DNA of 28,035 nt. Source: a virus. This document shows, piece after piece, positions 1-6,731 of this stretch. The translations under genes were made by a program, and so were the position numbers. The first letter of the stretch is position 1. Each line of letters opens with the position of its first letter. The stretch is from IMG/VR virus record IMGVR_UViG_3300047557_001189, positions 1-28,035 of that record, one strand, 5' to 3'. The notes under the pieces were generated by a model, which saw only the letters and a list, made by a program, of their open reading frames with translations, was not told the DNA's origin and ran no database searches.

Positions 1-287
1 TTCAGGATGAGGGATTGCCTAAAATAGAGGTGAGATACAAATACGATTTAAGCCCGGATGCACCACCTTTGATGCCCGGTGGAAAGAGCCGTGAGTTTTG
101 TATTAAAATGATGGAAACAAACAAGCTCTACACAAGGCAGGAAATAGACCAAATTTCAGCAATTGTAAAATACAACGCATGGCTTCGCAGAGGTGGTTGG
201 TACACCGTTCCAAATTCGGAACCACCATTGCACATTCCGCACTGCCGTCATGAATGGGTACAAAGAGTAGTAAGGAGAAAAGGATAA
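1..287 (+). CDS. C-terminal part of a phage head protein (5' end outside window)
   Basis: The frame is open from the first complete codon (base 3) to a TAA at 285-287, so this is the last ~95 residues of a larger gene. The visible part contains a GGKSREFC segment, then LYTRQEI, WLRRGGWYT and a final CRHEW. I know this Cys/His-containing tail from the C-terminal ends of XkdF-like or minor head proteins in Bacteroidota phages, where it may bind metal. That assignment is from memory of the families and not certain. A methionine-less start near base 15 (TTG) would give a 90-residue protein, but nothing marks it as a real start. The stop overlaps the next start (TAATG), so the two genes are translated together. 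The N-terminal domain cannot be judged here. Confidence 0.6.
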   Translation, partial: QDEGLPKIEVRYKYDLSPDAPPLMPGGKSREFCIKMMETNKLYTRQEIDQISAIVKYNAWLRRGGWYTVPNSEPPLHIPHCRHEWVQRVVRRKG

Positions 288-838
288 TGGCAACATTTGC
301 ATTTTTTATAAGCGAACAGGATGTTAAGAAAAACACTCCGATTGACGAAAACGTAGACAGCAAGCTGCTCCAAACAGCAATGCGGACCGCTCAGGACATT
401 TACATCCGTGATATTTTGGGCAGCACTTTATATGACAAGCTGTGTGATGATATCAACGGGGCTGGATTGGCAGGGGATTACCTGACTTTGGTCAATAAAT
501 ACATCGCACCTTGCCTGTATCACTACGTAATTACCGACAGCATCCTGCCAATGACGTTCAAAATGATGAACAAATCGGTTGCAACACGTGGCGCAGAGAA
601 CGCAAATGCCATCGATGTTGACCAATTACGCATGATTGAGCAGAGATATCAGCAAAAAGCCGAGTACTACGCGGAGAGATTACGCTTGTATCTGTGCGAA
701 AACTTGGATTTATTCCCTGAATATAAGACACCTGCACCGGGATTGGACACAATACTACCTCAAAATCAGGCGGTTTTTGGTGGTTTTATGTTGGGAGAAG
801 ACGAAGAATACAAATTCCTACGTGGATTTTTCAGATGA
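287..838 (+). CDS. DUF6712-like head-tail connector protein
   Basis: This 183-residue protein starts at the ATG at 287, which overlaps the previous stop and has AAGGAG ten bases upstream. An in-frame ATG at 254 lies inside the previous gene and is less likely. The sequence is mostly helical: an N-terminal 'FFISEQDVKKNTPIDENVD' segment, a middle rich in aromatic helices (YLTLVNKYIAP...LYHYV) and a C-terminal LFPEY. This matches, as I remember it, the DUF6712 family found in Bacteroidota phages directly after head genes, likely a neck or head-completion protein. No catalytic motif is visible. The position, between a head gene and tail genes, fits a connector role; the exact ring position is an inference. 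Confidence 0.6.
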   Translation: MATFAFFISEQDVKKNTPIDENVDSKLLQTAMRTAQDIYIRDILGSTLYDKLCDDINGAGLAGDYLTLVNKYIAPCLYHYVITDSILPMTFKMMNKSVATRGAENANAIDVDQLRMIEQRYQQKAEYYAERLRLYLCENLDLFPEYKTPAPGLDTILPQNQAVFGGFMLGEDEEYKFLRGFFR

Positions 839-883
839 ATAAAGTCAGAATAAAGAACGAAAACAAATTAAAGGTATTTTTAA

Positions 884-1348
884 GTGGTAACGATAAACCA
901 ACTACTGGCAGCACTGACAAGAGCAGGGCAAAATCACAAGCAGATAAAGGCGACCATCGTTAATGTTGAGCCAAACATCAACACAAACGGTGAGCAGCTT
1001 TATCCGTTAATGAGGATTTTCCCTGATGGTTCACAGGTGACCGTTGATAAGGTAATTTATCGTTTTGCCGTCGCCATCGCTGACCGCCACCGTGAGGATT
1101 TTTCCGATGCTGTGGAACGCATCTCCGATATGCACACCGTGATGCTGGATATTTACTCCATGCTACGTTATGTGTATCGTGGAAACATTGCAGGCACGTG
1201 GGTAATAGCCGACAGCATAACCCCGTTTTATGACGCACAAACAGACATCGTAAGCGGTGTGGCTTGTGTCATTGAATTTCATTGCTCTAATCTTCGCGAT
1301 TATTGCGACACCCCCAATAACAATTTAACATTTCCAACAATAGAATAA
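884..1348 (+). CDS. Probable neck or tail-terminator structural protein
   Basis: The gene encodes 154 residues and begins with GTG at 884, directly after an in-frame TAA at 881; AAAGG lies about ten bases upstream. The protein is an alpha/beta type without signal peptide or membrane segment. It ends with a cysteine-containing stretch (CSNLRDYCD) that I associate with small structural proteins of Bacteroidota phages. It follows the connector and precedes tail proteins, which suggests a tail-completion or tail-terminator role. No named family is certain. Confidence 0.5.
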   Translation: MVTINQLLAALTRAGQNHKQIKATIVNVEPNINTNGEQLYPLMRIFPDGSQVTVDKVIYRFAVAIADRHREDFSDAVERISDMHTVMLDIYSMLRYVYRGNIAGTWVIADSITPFYDAQTDIVSGVACVIEFHCSNLRDYCDTPNNNLTFPTIE

Positions 1349-1349
1349 A

Positions 1350-1619
1350 ATGAGTACATCTTTAGAATTTATCAGCGGCTTTACGGGCTGCAAAGTTATC
1401 AGCAACACATCTGCCAACACTGGCCGTTTTCAGGGCTTTGTAGTAAACGCCGATGCGGTAGTTTCTGCCTGCTTGGATGAGAATAGCGCAAGCCTTATGA
1501 CCTCAATCGGCCTGACTGGTGTAACCTTAAAGCAAGGCACATTCATCAGCGTTGCCGAACCCGGTTACATTAGCAGCATCACGCTGACAAGTGGTAGCAT
1601 CGTAGCATACAACGTATGA
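1350..1619 (+). CDS. Small beta-rich virion protein of unknown role
   Basis: An 89-residue protein starting one base after the preceding stop. It is rich in Ser, Thr, Gly and Val, with alternating hydrophobic residues that suggest a compact beta fold (FQGFVVNADAVVS ... ISSITLTSGSIVAYNV). There is no signal peptide. Proteins of this size and look occur beside tail-fibre genes in Bacteroidota phages and may be head decoration, spike-base or fibre-attachment proteins. The stop overlaps the start of the next gene (ATGA), which encodes a lectin-like tail protein, so a link to host binding is plausible but not shown. Confidence 0.45.
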   Translation: MSTSLEFISGFTGCKVISNTSANTGRFQGFVVNADAVVSACLDENSASLMTSIGLTGVTLKQGTFISVAEPGYISSITLTSGSIVAYNV

Positions 1620-2446
1620 TTAGGCGCGGCATAGGTGTTCAAAGTTTTGTATCGGCAGGTGCTGGAACCGATGCCGATGCACAGGCATTCATTACGGCTG
1701 CTGGAATTACCGATGCCACGCAGCAATCAGCCATCAATACTCTCGTAACCGACCTCAAAGGGTACGGTATATGGTCAAAAATGAAAGCCATCTGGCCGTT
1801 TGTGGGAGGAACCTCGTCGAGCCATAAATGGAATTTACGTGACCCCCGTGACCTCGATGCGGCATTTAGGTTGGTGTTTTCAGGTGGAATTACGCACAGC
1901 AGTACGGGTGTTCTTTTTGGTGGCGTTAATGGGTATGCTGATACGTTTTTAACACCAAACAGCGCTTTGACAAATAGCTTGCATATGTCTTTTTATTCAA
2001 GAACAAATCAAGCAACTTCACAAACAACCGAAATGGGATGTTATGACGGTAGTTCTGGATTGCCTTTTTTAAATTTAGCTATAAAAACAGGTATATTTGG
2101 TATAGGCACAAATGACTATGATATGCGTCATGGTTTTTTAAATGATACTAATCATAAATTAACACCACCAACAAACACACAAGGTTTTGCTGTAAATACA
2201 AAAGTAAGTGGTAGCACTGCAAAAGGTTTCTGGAATAATTCTTCATTAGGTACAATTACAGGAACAAATGCACTGCCAAATAAAAAAGTATTCATAGGTG
2301 CGAGAAATAGTGACGGAACAGCAGGATTATTCACATCAAAACAATGTGCCTTTGCTTCCATCGGTGACGGCTTGACCGACACCGAAGCCGCTAACTTATA
2401 CACAGCAGTTCAAGCATATCAAACCACTTTATCTCGTAACGTATGA
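1616..2446 (+). CDS. Lectin/LamG-like tail protein, candidate receptor-binding protein
   Basis: A 276-residue protein starting at an ATG that overlaps the upstream stop. The N-terminal third has the motif series 'DAQAFITAAGI', 'GYGIWSKMKAIWPFVGG' and 'HKWNLRDPRDLDAAFR', and the C-terminus has 'QCAFASIGDGLT' and 'AVQAYQTTL'. I know this combination from proteins of Bacteroidota phages with a concanavalin-A/LamG-like jelly roll that probably contact the host surface. The central part (roughly codons 110-230) is clearly more AT-rich than both ends, as expected if the binding module has been swapped by recombination. The next gene starts in the stop codon (ATGA). Receptor binding is inferred. Confidence 0.6.
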   Translation: MIRRGIGVQSFVSAGAGTDADAQAFITAAGITDATQQSAINTLVTDLKGYGIWSKMKAIWPFVGGTSSSHKWNLRDPRDLDAAFRLVFSGGITHSSTGVLFGGVNGYADTFLTPNSALTNSLHMSFYSRTNQATSQTTEMGCYDGSSGLPFLNLAIKTGIFGIGTNDYDMRHGFLNDTNHKLTPPTNTQGFAVNTKVSGSTAKGFWNNSSLGTITGTNALPNKKVFIGARNSDGTAGLFTSKQCAFASIGDGLTDTEAANLYTAVQAYQTTLSRNV

Positions 2447-2694
2447 TAACTATTAAAGACATAACACCCGAACAATACAGCACCTACGTTGGTGTGCTGA
2501 CCGTAGAAGACAAAGACAGCCTGATTGGCCAGTGGTACATGGAAGACAGCTTTTTCAACCCCATTCAGGACATTGACGATAAATGGGTAATTTCCGTAGA
2601 GGAAATAAGCCAATGTATCAACCCTGATTTTATGTGGGTAAAAAATGTGCCACTTATCCCTTACAATCCTAAACCCTCACCGCCCTTTCCGTGA
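2443..2694 (+). CDS. Small protein coupled to the lectin-like tail gene
   Basis: An 83-residue acidic protein that starts in the ATGA overlap with the upstream gene and ends in a GTGA overlap with the next. It begins MITIKDITPEQYSTYVGV and ends in a proline-rich tail. No domain is recognised. The tight coupling to the receptor-binding candidate suggests a helper such as a fibre chaperone or attachment protein, but this rests on position only. Confidence 0.5.
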   Translation: MITIKDITPEQYSTYVGVLTVEDKDSLIGQWYMEDSFFNPIQDIDDKWVISVEEISQCINPDFMWVKNVPLIPYNPKPSPPFP

Positions 2695-2849
2695 AAAACT
2701 TAAATGATACAATAGTGGGCAGTTGGTTATTGTGGGTTGCAGGAGCAGCGGCAAAGTTGCTGCCCATTATTCAGTTCCTTTCATTTACCGCAGCATTAGT
2801 TTTATCTTGTTTGGGCATTTACAAGTTTTTTAAAAATGGCAAAAAGTAA
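2691..2849 (+). CDS. Small membrane protein, holin candidate
   Basis: A 52-residue gene starting with GTG at 2691, overlapping the previous stop as GTGA. Residues ~11-47 are almost entirely hydrophobic (WLLWVAGAAAKLL then FLSFTAALVLSCLGIY), broken by one lysine and a proline, so one long or two short membrane helices are possible. The short polar N-terminus and the basic end (KFFKNGKK) are typical of small holins. It opens the lysis cassette that ends with the endolysin at 3862. A second holin-like protein lies 100 bases downstream, so one of the two may be a holin and the other an antiholin. Confidence 0.5.
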   Translation: MKNLNDTIVGSWLLWVAGAAAKLLPIIQFLSFTAALVLSCLGIYKFFKNGKK

Positions 2850-2955
2850 GGAAATCAGTAAATGGACACCGAAACCCAAAAAGAAGTTGGGCAGGCACAC
2901 GAAGTCAGCCAACAAACACAAGTCAGCCAAACCCTATCGCGGACAAGGAAGATGA
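2836..2955 (+). CDS. 39-residue highly basic peptide
   Basis: The ATG at 2836 lies inside the 3' end of the previous gene and the TGA at 2953 overlaps the next start (ATGA). The peptide has about 15 Lys/Arg residues, several histidines, repeated 'KSA' and ends KPYRGQGR. The basic composition, the precise coupling on both sides and my recollection of similar peptides before holin genes in Bacteroidota phages argue that it is translated. Its function is unknown; binding to nucleic acid or to membrane phospholipid are both possible. Confidence 0.45.
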   Translation: MAKSKEISKWTPKPKKKLGRHTKSANKHKSAKPYRGQGR

Positions 2956-3131
2956 AGTTAAAAAATTACTTTGCACCAACGCCAAAACGTTTCCGGGTTT
3001 TAGGGGACAGCATCGCGGCTGCATCTTTGTTTGTTGCCGGGCTAAACTTAGACCATCCAAAACTGATGCTGTTGTGCGGTGTGTTGGGTGCGGTCGGTAA
3101 ATTCGTTACAAACTTTTTCGCTGAGGAATGA
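2952..3131 (+). CDS. Holin-like small membrane protein
   Basis: 59 residues from the ATG at 2952. A longer frame from 2862 exists, but its first 30 codons overlap the basic-peptide gene and read as polar filler; the ATGA overlap at 2952 is the better start. The N-terminus has a 'PTPKRFR' basic patch followed by two hydrophobic segments (about residues 17-31 and 36-54) with a short hairpin between them (NLDHPK). This two-helix layout is typical of small phage holins. It stands within a run of overlapping genes leading to a spanin-like protein and an endolysin, so a role in releasing the endolysin is likely. Confidence 0.55.
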   Translation: MKLKNYFAPTPKRFRVLGDSIAAASLFVAGLNLDHPKLMLLCGVLGAVGKFVTNFFAEE

Positions 3132-3646
3132 GGATTGCATATGGAATTATTGTTATTATTTGCTTTTGCCTGCTTATGCTTGGCACTCGCTCTTGTGAGA
3201 CACCAGTCGAAACACGGCAAAATGTAGACACTATGCAGGGCAAGGTGGACAAATACAAGGCAGAGATTGATAGCCTTAAAAATGAATACCTAACCTTGTT
3301 AAATTCGCGTGCGGTTAAGATAAAAACTCTGCGCGAAATCAGGACAAAATACATACACGATACAATAAACCTGCAAAGCTATTACGAAGACACGGCAAAA
3401 CTGCGGTCACTGATTGATGAAAACAGATTGCTCATTGAGATTGTTTATGAGGATAGTTTGATAATCGCAAATCAGGGGCAGGTAGTAATTTATCAAGATA
3501 GCGTTATTTCGCATTTAGAAGCCATTAGAGACACTCAAAAAGATTTATTGAGTAATTGTGCAAACGAGGTAAAAAAACAGCGTAAAAAGGCAAGTTTTTG
3601 GAGAAGCCTTGCGGTTATATTTGGATTGGTCGCGGTTGCAAAGTAA
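3128..3646 (+). CDS. Spanin/Rz-like membrane-anchored coiled-coil protein
   Basis: 172 residues, start overlapping the previous stop (ATGA). Residues 3-19 form an N-terminal membrane helix ending near a cysteine (RSC); residues ~30-150 are charged, helical and coiled-coil like; a short hydrophobic stretch (~157-170) ends the protein. An N-terminal anchor followed by a periplasmic coiled coil matches inner-membrane spanins, and the position between holin and endolysin genes agrees. The end hydrophobic segment is unusual for Rz and might let one protein bridge both membranes. There is no good lipobox, and no separate outer-membrane partner was found. Confidence 0.5.
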   Translation: MRIAYGIIVIICFCLLMLGTRSCETPVETRQNVDTMQGKVDKYKAEIDSLKNEYLTLLNSRAVKIKTLREIRTKYIHDTINLQSYYEDTAKLRSLIDENRLLIEIVYEDSLIIANQGQVVIYQDSVISHLEAIRDTQKDLLSNCANEVKKQRKKASFWRSLAVIFGLVAVAK

Positions 3647-3655
3647 ATTCGTGCT

Positions 3656-3865
3656 ATGTTTACCCTGATAAAGTTGCAAGGATTGCATGAATTTTACTAC
3701 TGCCGTGATGCACAATGGCATCCATCTTCCGAATTAAACGCGGTGATTAAGCCAGTTATTTACCGCACGGATGCGGATGCCCGGAAATCGTGGGAGCGCA
3801 TCGGTAAACCTGCAATGGTATTCGTGCAGGAAATAAAAAGCAAAGACAAGACATTACTACAATGA
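3656..3865 (+). CDS. Small protein of the lysis cassette, unknown function
   Basis: A 69-residue soluble protein. It lies between the spanin-like gene and the endolysin gene and overlaps the latter by ATGA. The sequence (FTLIKLQGLHEFYYC ... RKSWERIGKPAMVFV) has no membrane segment and no motif I recognise. Translation coupling to the endolysin is the only functional clue. Confidence 0.45.
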   Translation: MFTLIKLQGLHEFYYCRDAQWHPSSELNAVIKPVIYRTDADARKSWERIGKPAMVFVQEIKSKDKTLLQ

Positions 3866-4482
3866 AAAATCTGCAAATATACCTAAACAGCAAGGGCGCA
3901 ACCCTTAAAACCGATGGCATAATCGGGCCACAAACGCTCACAGTATTGGACAGCTACATTAAAACTGAAATAAGAAATCGCAAATATGTGATGCCTGTTG
4001 ATGGGTTGGTTTGGTTAAGGACTGACCAGATATTTTCAAATAAATATGATGACTTTGTGGTATGCTACAAAGCTGGCAAGATTGTGTACGTTGCGCCTGC
4101 ATCCACAACGGCAGGGGATTTTTACATTTATAACCCGTTTACTGTTGGCGGTATAACTGGCACAGCGGTTGCAGTTCCACAGCAGGTAATTGGAAGTCAC
4201 AGATTTGTGACATCTTCAAACTGGAAAACGCTTTGGTTAGGTGCGCCTTATTTTATGCAGATTTTGCCTATCACAATCAACCGCGATAGTAACAAAGACA
4301 GAAACGTAGACAAGATGAACAAGCAGGTTGGTCTTTTTGGTATCAACTTCCACAAAGGGGGTTTGGGTAATTGGGTGAATAAACACTCGGCAGGATGCCA
4401 AACAGTGCCTGATAAGGATTGGTTTGAAATTATAAAGAGATTTAACCCCGGTCAGGTGATTGATTTCACCCTCATTGACTGA
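3862..4482 (+). CDS. Putative endolysin: peptidoglycan-binding domain plus L,D-transpeptidase-like domain
   Basis: 206 residues. Residues 1-34 look like a PG_binding_1 repeat (LQIYLNSKG...TDGIIGPQTLTVL). The C-terminal part has H164 in 'INFHKGG' and S176-x-G-C179 in 'HSAGCQ', the spacing expected of an L,D-transpeptidase/YkuD-type active site (His ... S-x-G-C). In a phage this architecture fits a cell-wall enzyme that binds and cuts or remodels peptide cross-links. There is no signal peptide, so it needs a holin, consistent with the two holin-like genes upstream. It is the last gene of the left block; its 3' end overlaps a convergent gene by 11 bases. The exact bond attacked is unknown. Confidence 0.6.
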   Translation: MKNLQIYLNSKGATLKTDGIIGPQTLTVLDSYIKTEIRNRKYVMPVDGLVWLRTDQIFSNKYDDFVVCYKAGKIVYVAPASTTAGDFYIYNPFTVGGITGTAVAVPQQVIGSHRFVTSSNWKTLWLGAPYFMQILPITINRDSNKDRNVDKMNKQVGLFGINFHKGGLGNWVNKHSAGCQTVPDKDWFEIIKRFNPGQVIDFTLID

Positions 4483-4735
4483 CGGCTGCAATCCGCTCCA
4501 CCATCGTTGCCATATCCAGCTTAACCAAATAAACAAGACCGCTGCAAATAATACAAGTCAGCGGTTTTTTCTTTGTGCTTCGTTCATCCGGCATGATTGC
4601 ATCTATCTTGTAAAAGCAAATAGTAAATGTAGGGTCATCATAGATTTCACTGCTCGGTTGAATACCCATATCTTCAAGCATTTCATCCTGCTCGTTAGCT
4701 GCAATGACTTCAAGGCAAATTGGTATCTTAAACAT
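4472..4735 (-). CDS. Small protein of unknown function, last gene of the early block
   Basis: 87 residues; the ATG at 4735 lies inside the 3' end of the metallophosphoesterase gene (8-base overlap). The sequence reads like a genuine folded protein: an N-terminal 'MFKIPICLEVIAAN', an acidic segment (EDMGIQPSSEIYDDP) and 'TICFYKIDAIMPDE'. I recall similar small proteins in other Bacteroidota phages but no name. The stop overlaps the convergent endolysin gene by 11 bases, and the terminator of that operon runs through codons near its C-terminus (region KKKPLTCIICSG). Confidence 0.55.
   Translation of the reverse strand: MFKIPICLEVIAANEQDEMLEDMGIQPSSEIYDDPTFTICFYKIDAIMPDERSTKKKPLTCIICSGLVYLVKLDMATMVERIAAVSQ
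4538..4570 (+). terminator. Rho-independent terminator of the lysis operon
   Basis: ACCGCTG (4538-4544) pairs with CAGCGGT (4559-4565) across a 14-base loop and is followed by a run of T to 4570. It lies 55 bases past the endolysin stop on the plus strand. It is embedded in the coding region of the convergent minus-strand gene 4472-4735. Confidence 0.65.
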
Positions 4736-5600
4736 AGTATTGTTGGCAAAAGGTGAACTCAGGCGTTACTTCGCTGTCTCTTAAATTGGCGGTCAGTGTC
4801 AGCCACATACTGCCGAGTGGTTTGGGTGGTCTGCCTCTTTCAATATGAAACCCACCAAACCCATCCTCATACTCCTCTTTATAGGTTGATGTGCGAATTT
4901 GGTGGACGTTGCGAGCCTTTATTTTCTTTTGATGGCTATCATATACCTCAACCGGGTTGATGTGGTGGTAGAGTTCGTGAACGTGGCCTTGCCAAATACA
5001 ATCATAACCTTCCATTGATGCCATAAATCGTTGGTCTTGAATGACACCCTTTGTCACCGCACCGCCACCACCGTAGCCGTGATAATAACGTAGTGTCCAT
5101 TTGCGCCTGTGACCGTGTTCGGTTAGGTTGAATTTGAAATCTACCACTCCACCATAACCGCCAGAGTAAACATTTGCCCCGTGTGTGGTGTTGAATAGGT
5201 CAACAAAGCGTTGGATAGGGTCGGTTTCAAGTGCCTTTAAAATTGCTGTTTCGTGGTTTCCATAGCCGACAAGTAAGATATGGTCTTTGTAGGGTGCAAA
5301 CCAATCTACCGCATCCTGAATAACCGCATCGATATAGTTGGCTTTGTTGTGTTCAGGCCGGATGTCTTTCTTTGAGCGTCTTGGGTCATATTTGCCTTGC
5401 ATCATGCAGAAAGTGTCACCGTTTAAAATGATTTTGCAACCTCTTTTTACCGCTTCGTCCATGTGATTTTTCAGCAATTCCCTGTCACACTTTGGATTAT
5501 CCCAGTGCAGGTCACTCATTAAAAGCAGGTTGATTTGTTTGTCGCAATACACCGCATGGATGTTGCGAGAGATACGCTTGGTTTCTTTGACCATCTGCAT
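4728..5600 (-). CDS. Calcineurin-like metallophosphoesterase
   Basis: 290 residues with the standard metal-binding motifs in order: S29-D-L-H32, N60-G-D62, G114-N-H-E117, H174 and G205-H-V-H208. These bind two metal ions and catalyse phosphoester hydrolysis in the MPP superfamily. Phage members of this size can act on DNA, nucleotides or other phosphoesters; the substrate cannot be read from sequence. A glycine-rich loop (GYGGGG, ~175-180) sits next to H174. The gene is separated from the early genes upstream by a terminator and repeats and has the nine-base TACTTTTAT motif directly before it, so it may be expressed at another time. A second ATG two codons in (5594) is an equally good start. 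Confidence 0.8.
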   Translation of the reverse strand: MQMVKETKRISRNIHAVYCDKQINLLLMSDLHWDNPKCDRELLKNHMDEAVKRGCKIILNGDTFCMMQGKYDPRRSKKDIRPEHNKANYIDAVIQDAVDWFAPYKDHILLVGYGNHETAILKALETDPIQRFVDLFNTTHGANVYSGGYGGVVDFKFNLTEHGHRRKWTLRYYHGYGGGGAVTKGVIQDQRFMASMEGYDCIWQGHVHELYHHINPVEVYDSHQKKIKARNVHQIRTSTYKEEYEDGFGGFHIERGRPPKPLGSMWLTLTANLRDSEVTPEFTFCQQYYV

Positions 5601-5609
5601 ATAAAAGTA
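5601..5609 (-). promoter_or_regulatory. TACTTTTAT motif before the metallophosphoesterase gene
   Basis: On the minus strand TACTTTTAT lies directly before the first ATG at 5600. Identical nonamers precede genes at 20353, 21088 and 27201. It resembles a TAnnTTTG -7 box with the last base changed, but no clear TTG lies 19-21 bases upstream. A promoter for a phage-modified polymerase or a translation signal are both possible. Confidence 0.4.
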
Positions 5610-5612
5610 GTT

Positions 5613-5690
5613 TTATTGTTTATTTGTAATAAAATCCACAAAAGCCAGCAGAATAGGCAGTAAATAAAGGATTATTCCGATGTCTTTCAT
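5613..5690 (-). CDS. 25-residue membrane peptide (candidate)
   Basis: An ATG at 5690 opens 25 codons ending in TAA. Residues ~3-21 are hydrophobic (IGIILYLLPILLAFVDFI) and the ends are polar, so it would be a single membrane helix. The start directly follows one copy of a 13-base direct repeat, and the stop is followed by the TACTTTTAT motif. Small size makes the call uncertain; the regular hydrophobic pattern is the main support. Confidence 0.35.
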   Translation of the reverse strand: MKDIGIILYLLPILLAFVDFITNKQ

Positions 5691-5743
5691 ATACCCGATA
5701 GGGTGCGATTTTGGTTATACTTGGTGGTATTATACCCGATAGG
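5690..5743. repeat. Two direct repeats TATACCCGATAGG, 41 bases apart
   Basis: TATACCCGATAGG occurs at 5690-5702 and 5731-5743. Around the second copy is the perfect 11-base palindrome GGTATTATACC (5726-5736). The repeats fill the gap between a minus-strand terminator and the metallophosphoesterase operon, where an operator would be expected. No protein that binds them can be named. Confidence 0.5.
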
Positions 5744-5747
5744 TTAT

Positions 5748-5775
5748 AAAAAAGCCTACCCCTGTTGGGATAGGC
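5748..5775 (-). terminator. Strong rho-independent terminator
   Basis: Read on the minus strand, GCCTATCCC pairs with GGGGTAGGC (nine pairs, one G-T) around an AACA loop and is followed by six T. The stop codon of the 65-residue gene lies inside the stem. It splits the early block from the metallophosphoesterase operon. Confidence 0.8.
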
Positions 5776-5953
5776 GTTCCTGTTGGTAAAGATAACAATC
5801 TCGCACTTTATACCAATGCTCCACACTGGGCAGGTCATCGGGCATATTTGCGTAATCGTATGGCTCGGCTTCAGGCAACTCGGCGGTTTTACCGAACAGT
5901 TGACAAACCTGCAACTGCCTTTCAATACTTTTGGGTGTTTCTCTCTTTTTCAT
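5756..5953 (-). CDS. Small protein of unknown function
   Basis: 65 residues starting in an ATGA overlap with the upstream gene. It begins KKRETPKSIERQLQVCQLFGK and has an acidic, proline-containing middle (ELPEAEPYDYANMPDDLP). No domain is recognised. The end of the gene forms the upstream arm of a terminator. It is the last gene of the recombination/early transcript. Confidence 0.5.
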   Translation of the reverse strand: MKKRETPKSIERQLQVCQLFGKTAELPEAEPYDYANMPDDLPSVEHWYKVRDCYLYQQERLSQQG

Positions 5954-6270
5954 TTGTATGGTGATGGGATTTTACGGCCGTTGAACCAGCCTTGTATGCG
6001 GTCTTGTTCTTGTTTGTGCATTAAGTTTACAATCTTCTCTGCCTTGCCCCATTCCGGTTGCATAGCTTCCAGCATATTGCGGTCAATTAATTCCCTGCGG
6101 ATGTGGTTGATTGCCATGTATGCGGTCAGGTCGGTGATTTCGTAATGCTCTGCGTGATATGCCATCTTCATTACATAGGCTTTTGCAGCATCGATGTCTC
6201 CAGCATCAAGCAACGCCTCAATCGGTAGAGACATTGCGTTGTATTCGTCTTGTAATTCCTGATTTATCAT
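5950..6270 (-). CDS. Helical small protein of unknown function
   Basis: 106 residues, start overlapping the stop of the Rad52-like gene and stop overlapping the next start (ATGA). The protein is predicted to be nearly all helical and acidic in its N-terminal half (ALLDAGDIDAAKAYVMKMA), with a basic C-terminal end. No family is recognised. Because it is translationally coupled to the annealing protein, a helper role in recombination is possible. Confidence 0.5.
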   Translation of the reverse strand: MINQELQDEYNAMSLPIEALLDAGDIDAAKAYVMKMAYHAEHYEITDLTAYMAINHIRRELIDRNMLEAMQPEWGKAEKIVNLMHKQEQDRIQGWFNGRKIPSPYK

Positions 6271-6731
6271 GGCTTTAAAATTATAGTGTCACGGTTGCAC
6301 TTACCATCATTTATCCAAGTGACAAGCTTATCCAATTTTTCATAGGCCCAGTCAGGGATGAACTTGCCCTCACATTCAATAAACACGCGAGGGTAGTCGT
6401 AAAGGCATCTGCCCAATCCGAACTGAACAGCAGCACGTTTCATTGCATCACTGATGCCACCCTTTTCAGGTTCGATGTTTGTCTTGCTTGCCCCGTCTTC
6501 CCGGTACACTTCGCGCTTGTTTACGGTCACGGTCAGTCGGCACAGGAACCCATTGCTGATTTCACGAAACTCGCTTGTCCAGTTCTCCGGCCCAAATGCA
6601 GCATCAAAGCGGTGCATCACGCATCTGTTGTTGATGTAAGGCACCACAATCAATTTGCCCGTGCTGGTTTGGGATTGCACACGCCATTCTATCTCGTTTG
6701 GCAGAATTGGTGCGGTTAGTGTATTATTCAT
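6267..6731 (-). CDS. Rad52/Rad22-type single-strand annealing protein
   Basis: 154 residues. The motif series 'VVPYINNRCVMHRFDAAFGPENW', then 'EDGASKTNIEPEKGGISDAMKRAAVQFGLG' and 'LYDYPRVF' is that of the Rad52/22 annealing-protein family used by phages (Sak type). Such proteins form rings on single-stranded DNA and anneal complementary strands during recombination and replication. It lacks a long C-terminal tail, as is usual for phage members. It belongs to a set of recombination genes with the SSB-like protein (7794-8072) and the PD-(D/E)XK-like nuclease (8318-8803). The start overlaps the upstream gene by eight bases. Confidence 0.82.
   Translation of the reverse strand: MNNTLTAPILPNEIEWRVQSQTSTGKLIVVPYINNRCVMHRFDAAFGPENWTSEFREISNGFLCRLTVTVNKREVYREDGASKTNIEPEKGGISDAMKRAAVQFGLGRCLYDYPRVFIECEGKFIPDWAYEKLDKLVTWINDGKCNRDTIILKP

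Noticed and set aside
254-286. Upstream ATG for the connector gene
   Set aside because: It lies inside the preceding head gene; the ATG at 287 has AAGGAG and a stop-start overlap.
835-963. A 42-codon frame starting in an ATGA overlap after the connector gene
   Set aside because: It overlaps the well-supported 884-1348 gene by 80 bases, is polar and lysine-rich without pattern, and the GTG start at 884 has its own upstream AAAGG.
2862-2951. Longer N-terminus for the holin-like protein
   Set aside because: The extra 30 codons overlap the basic-peptide gene and the ATGA at 2952 is the usual coupling here.
5620-5925. 101-codon minus-strand frame
   Set aside because: It is out of frame with the 65-residue gene, reads through a strong terminator, and is rich in Cys and Pro without pattern.
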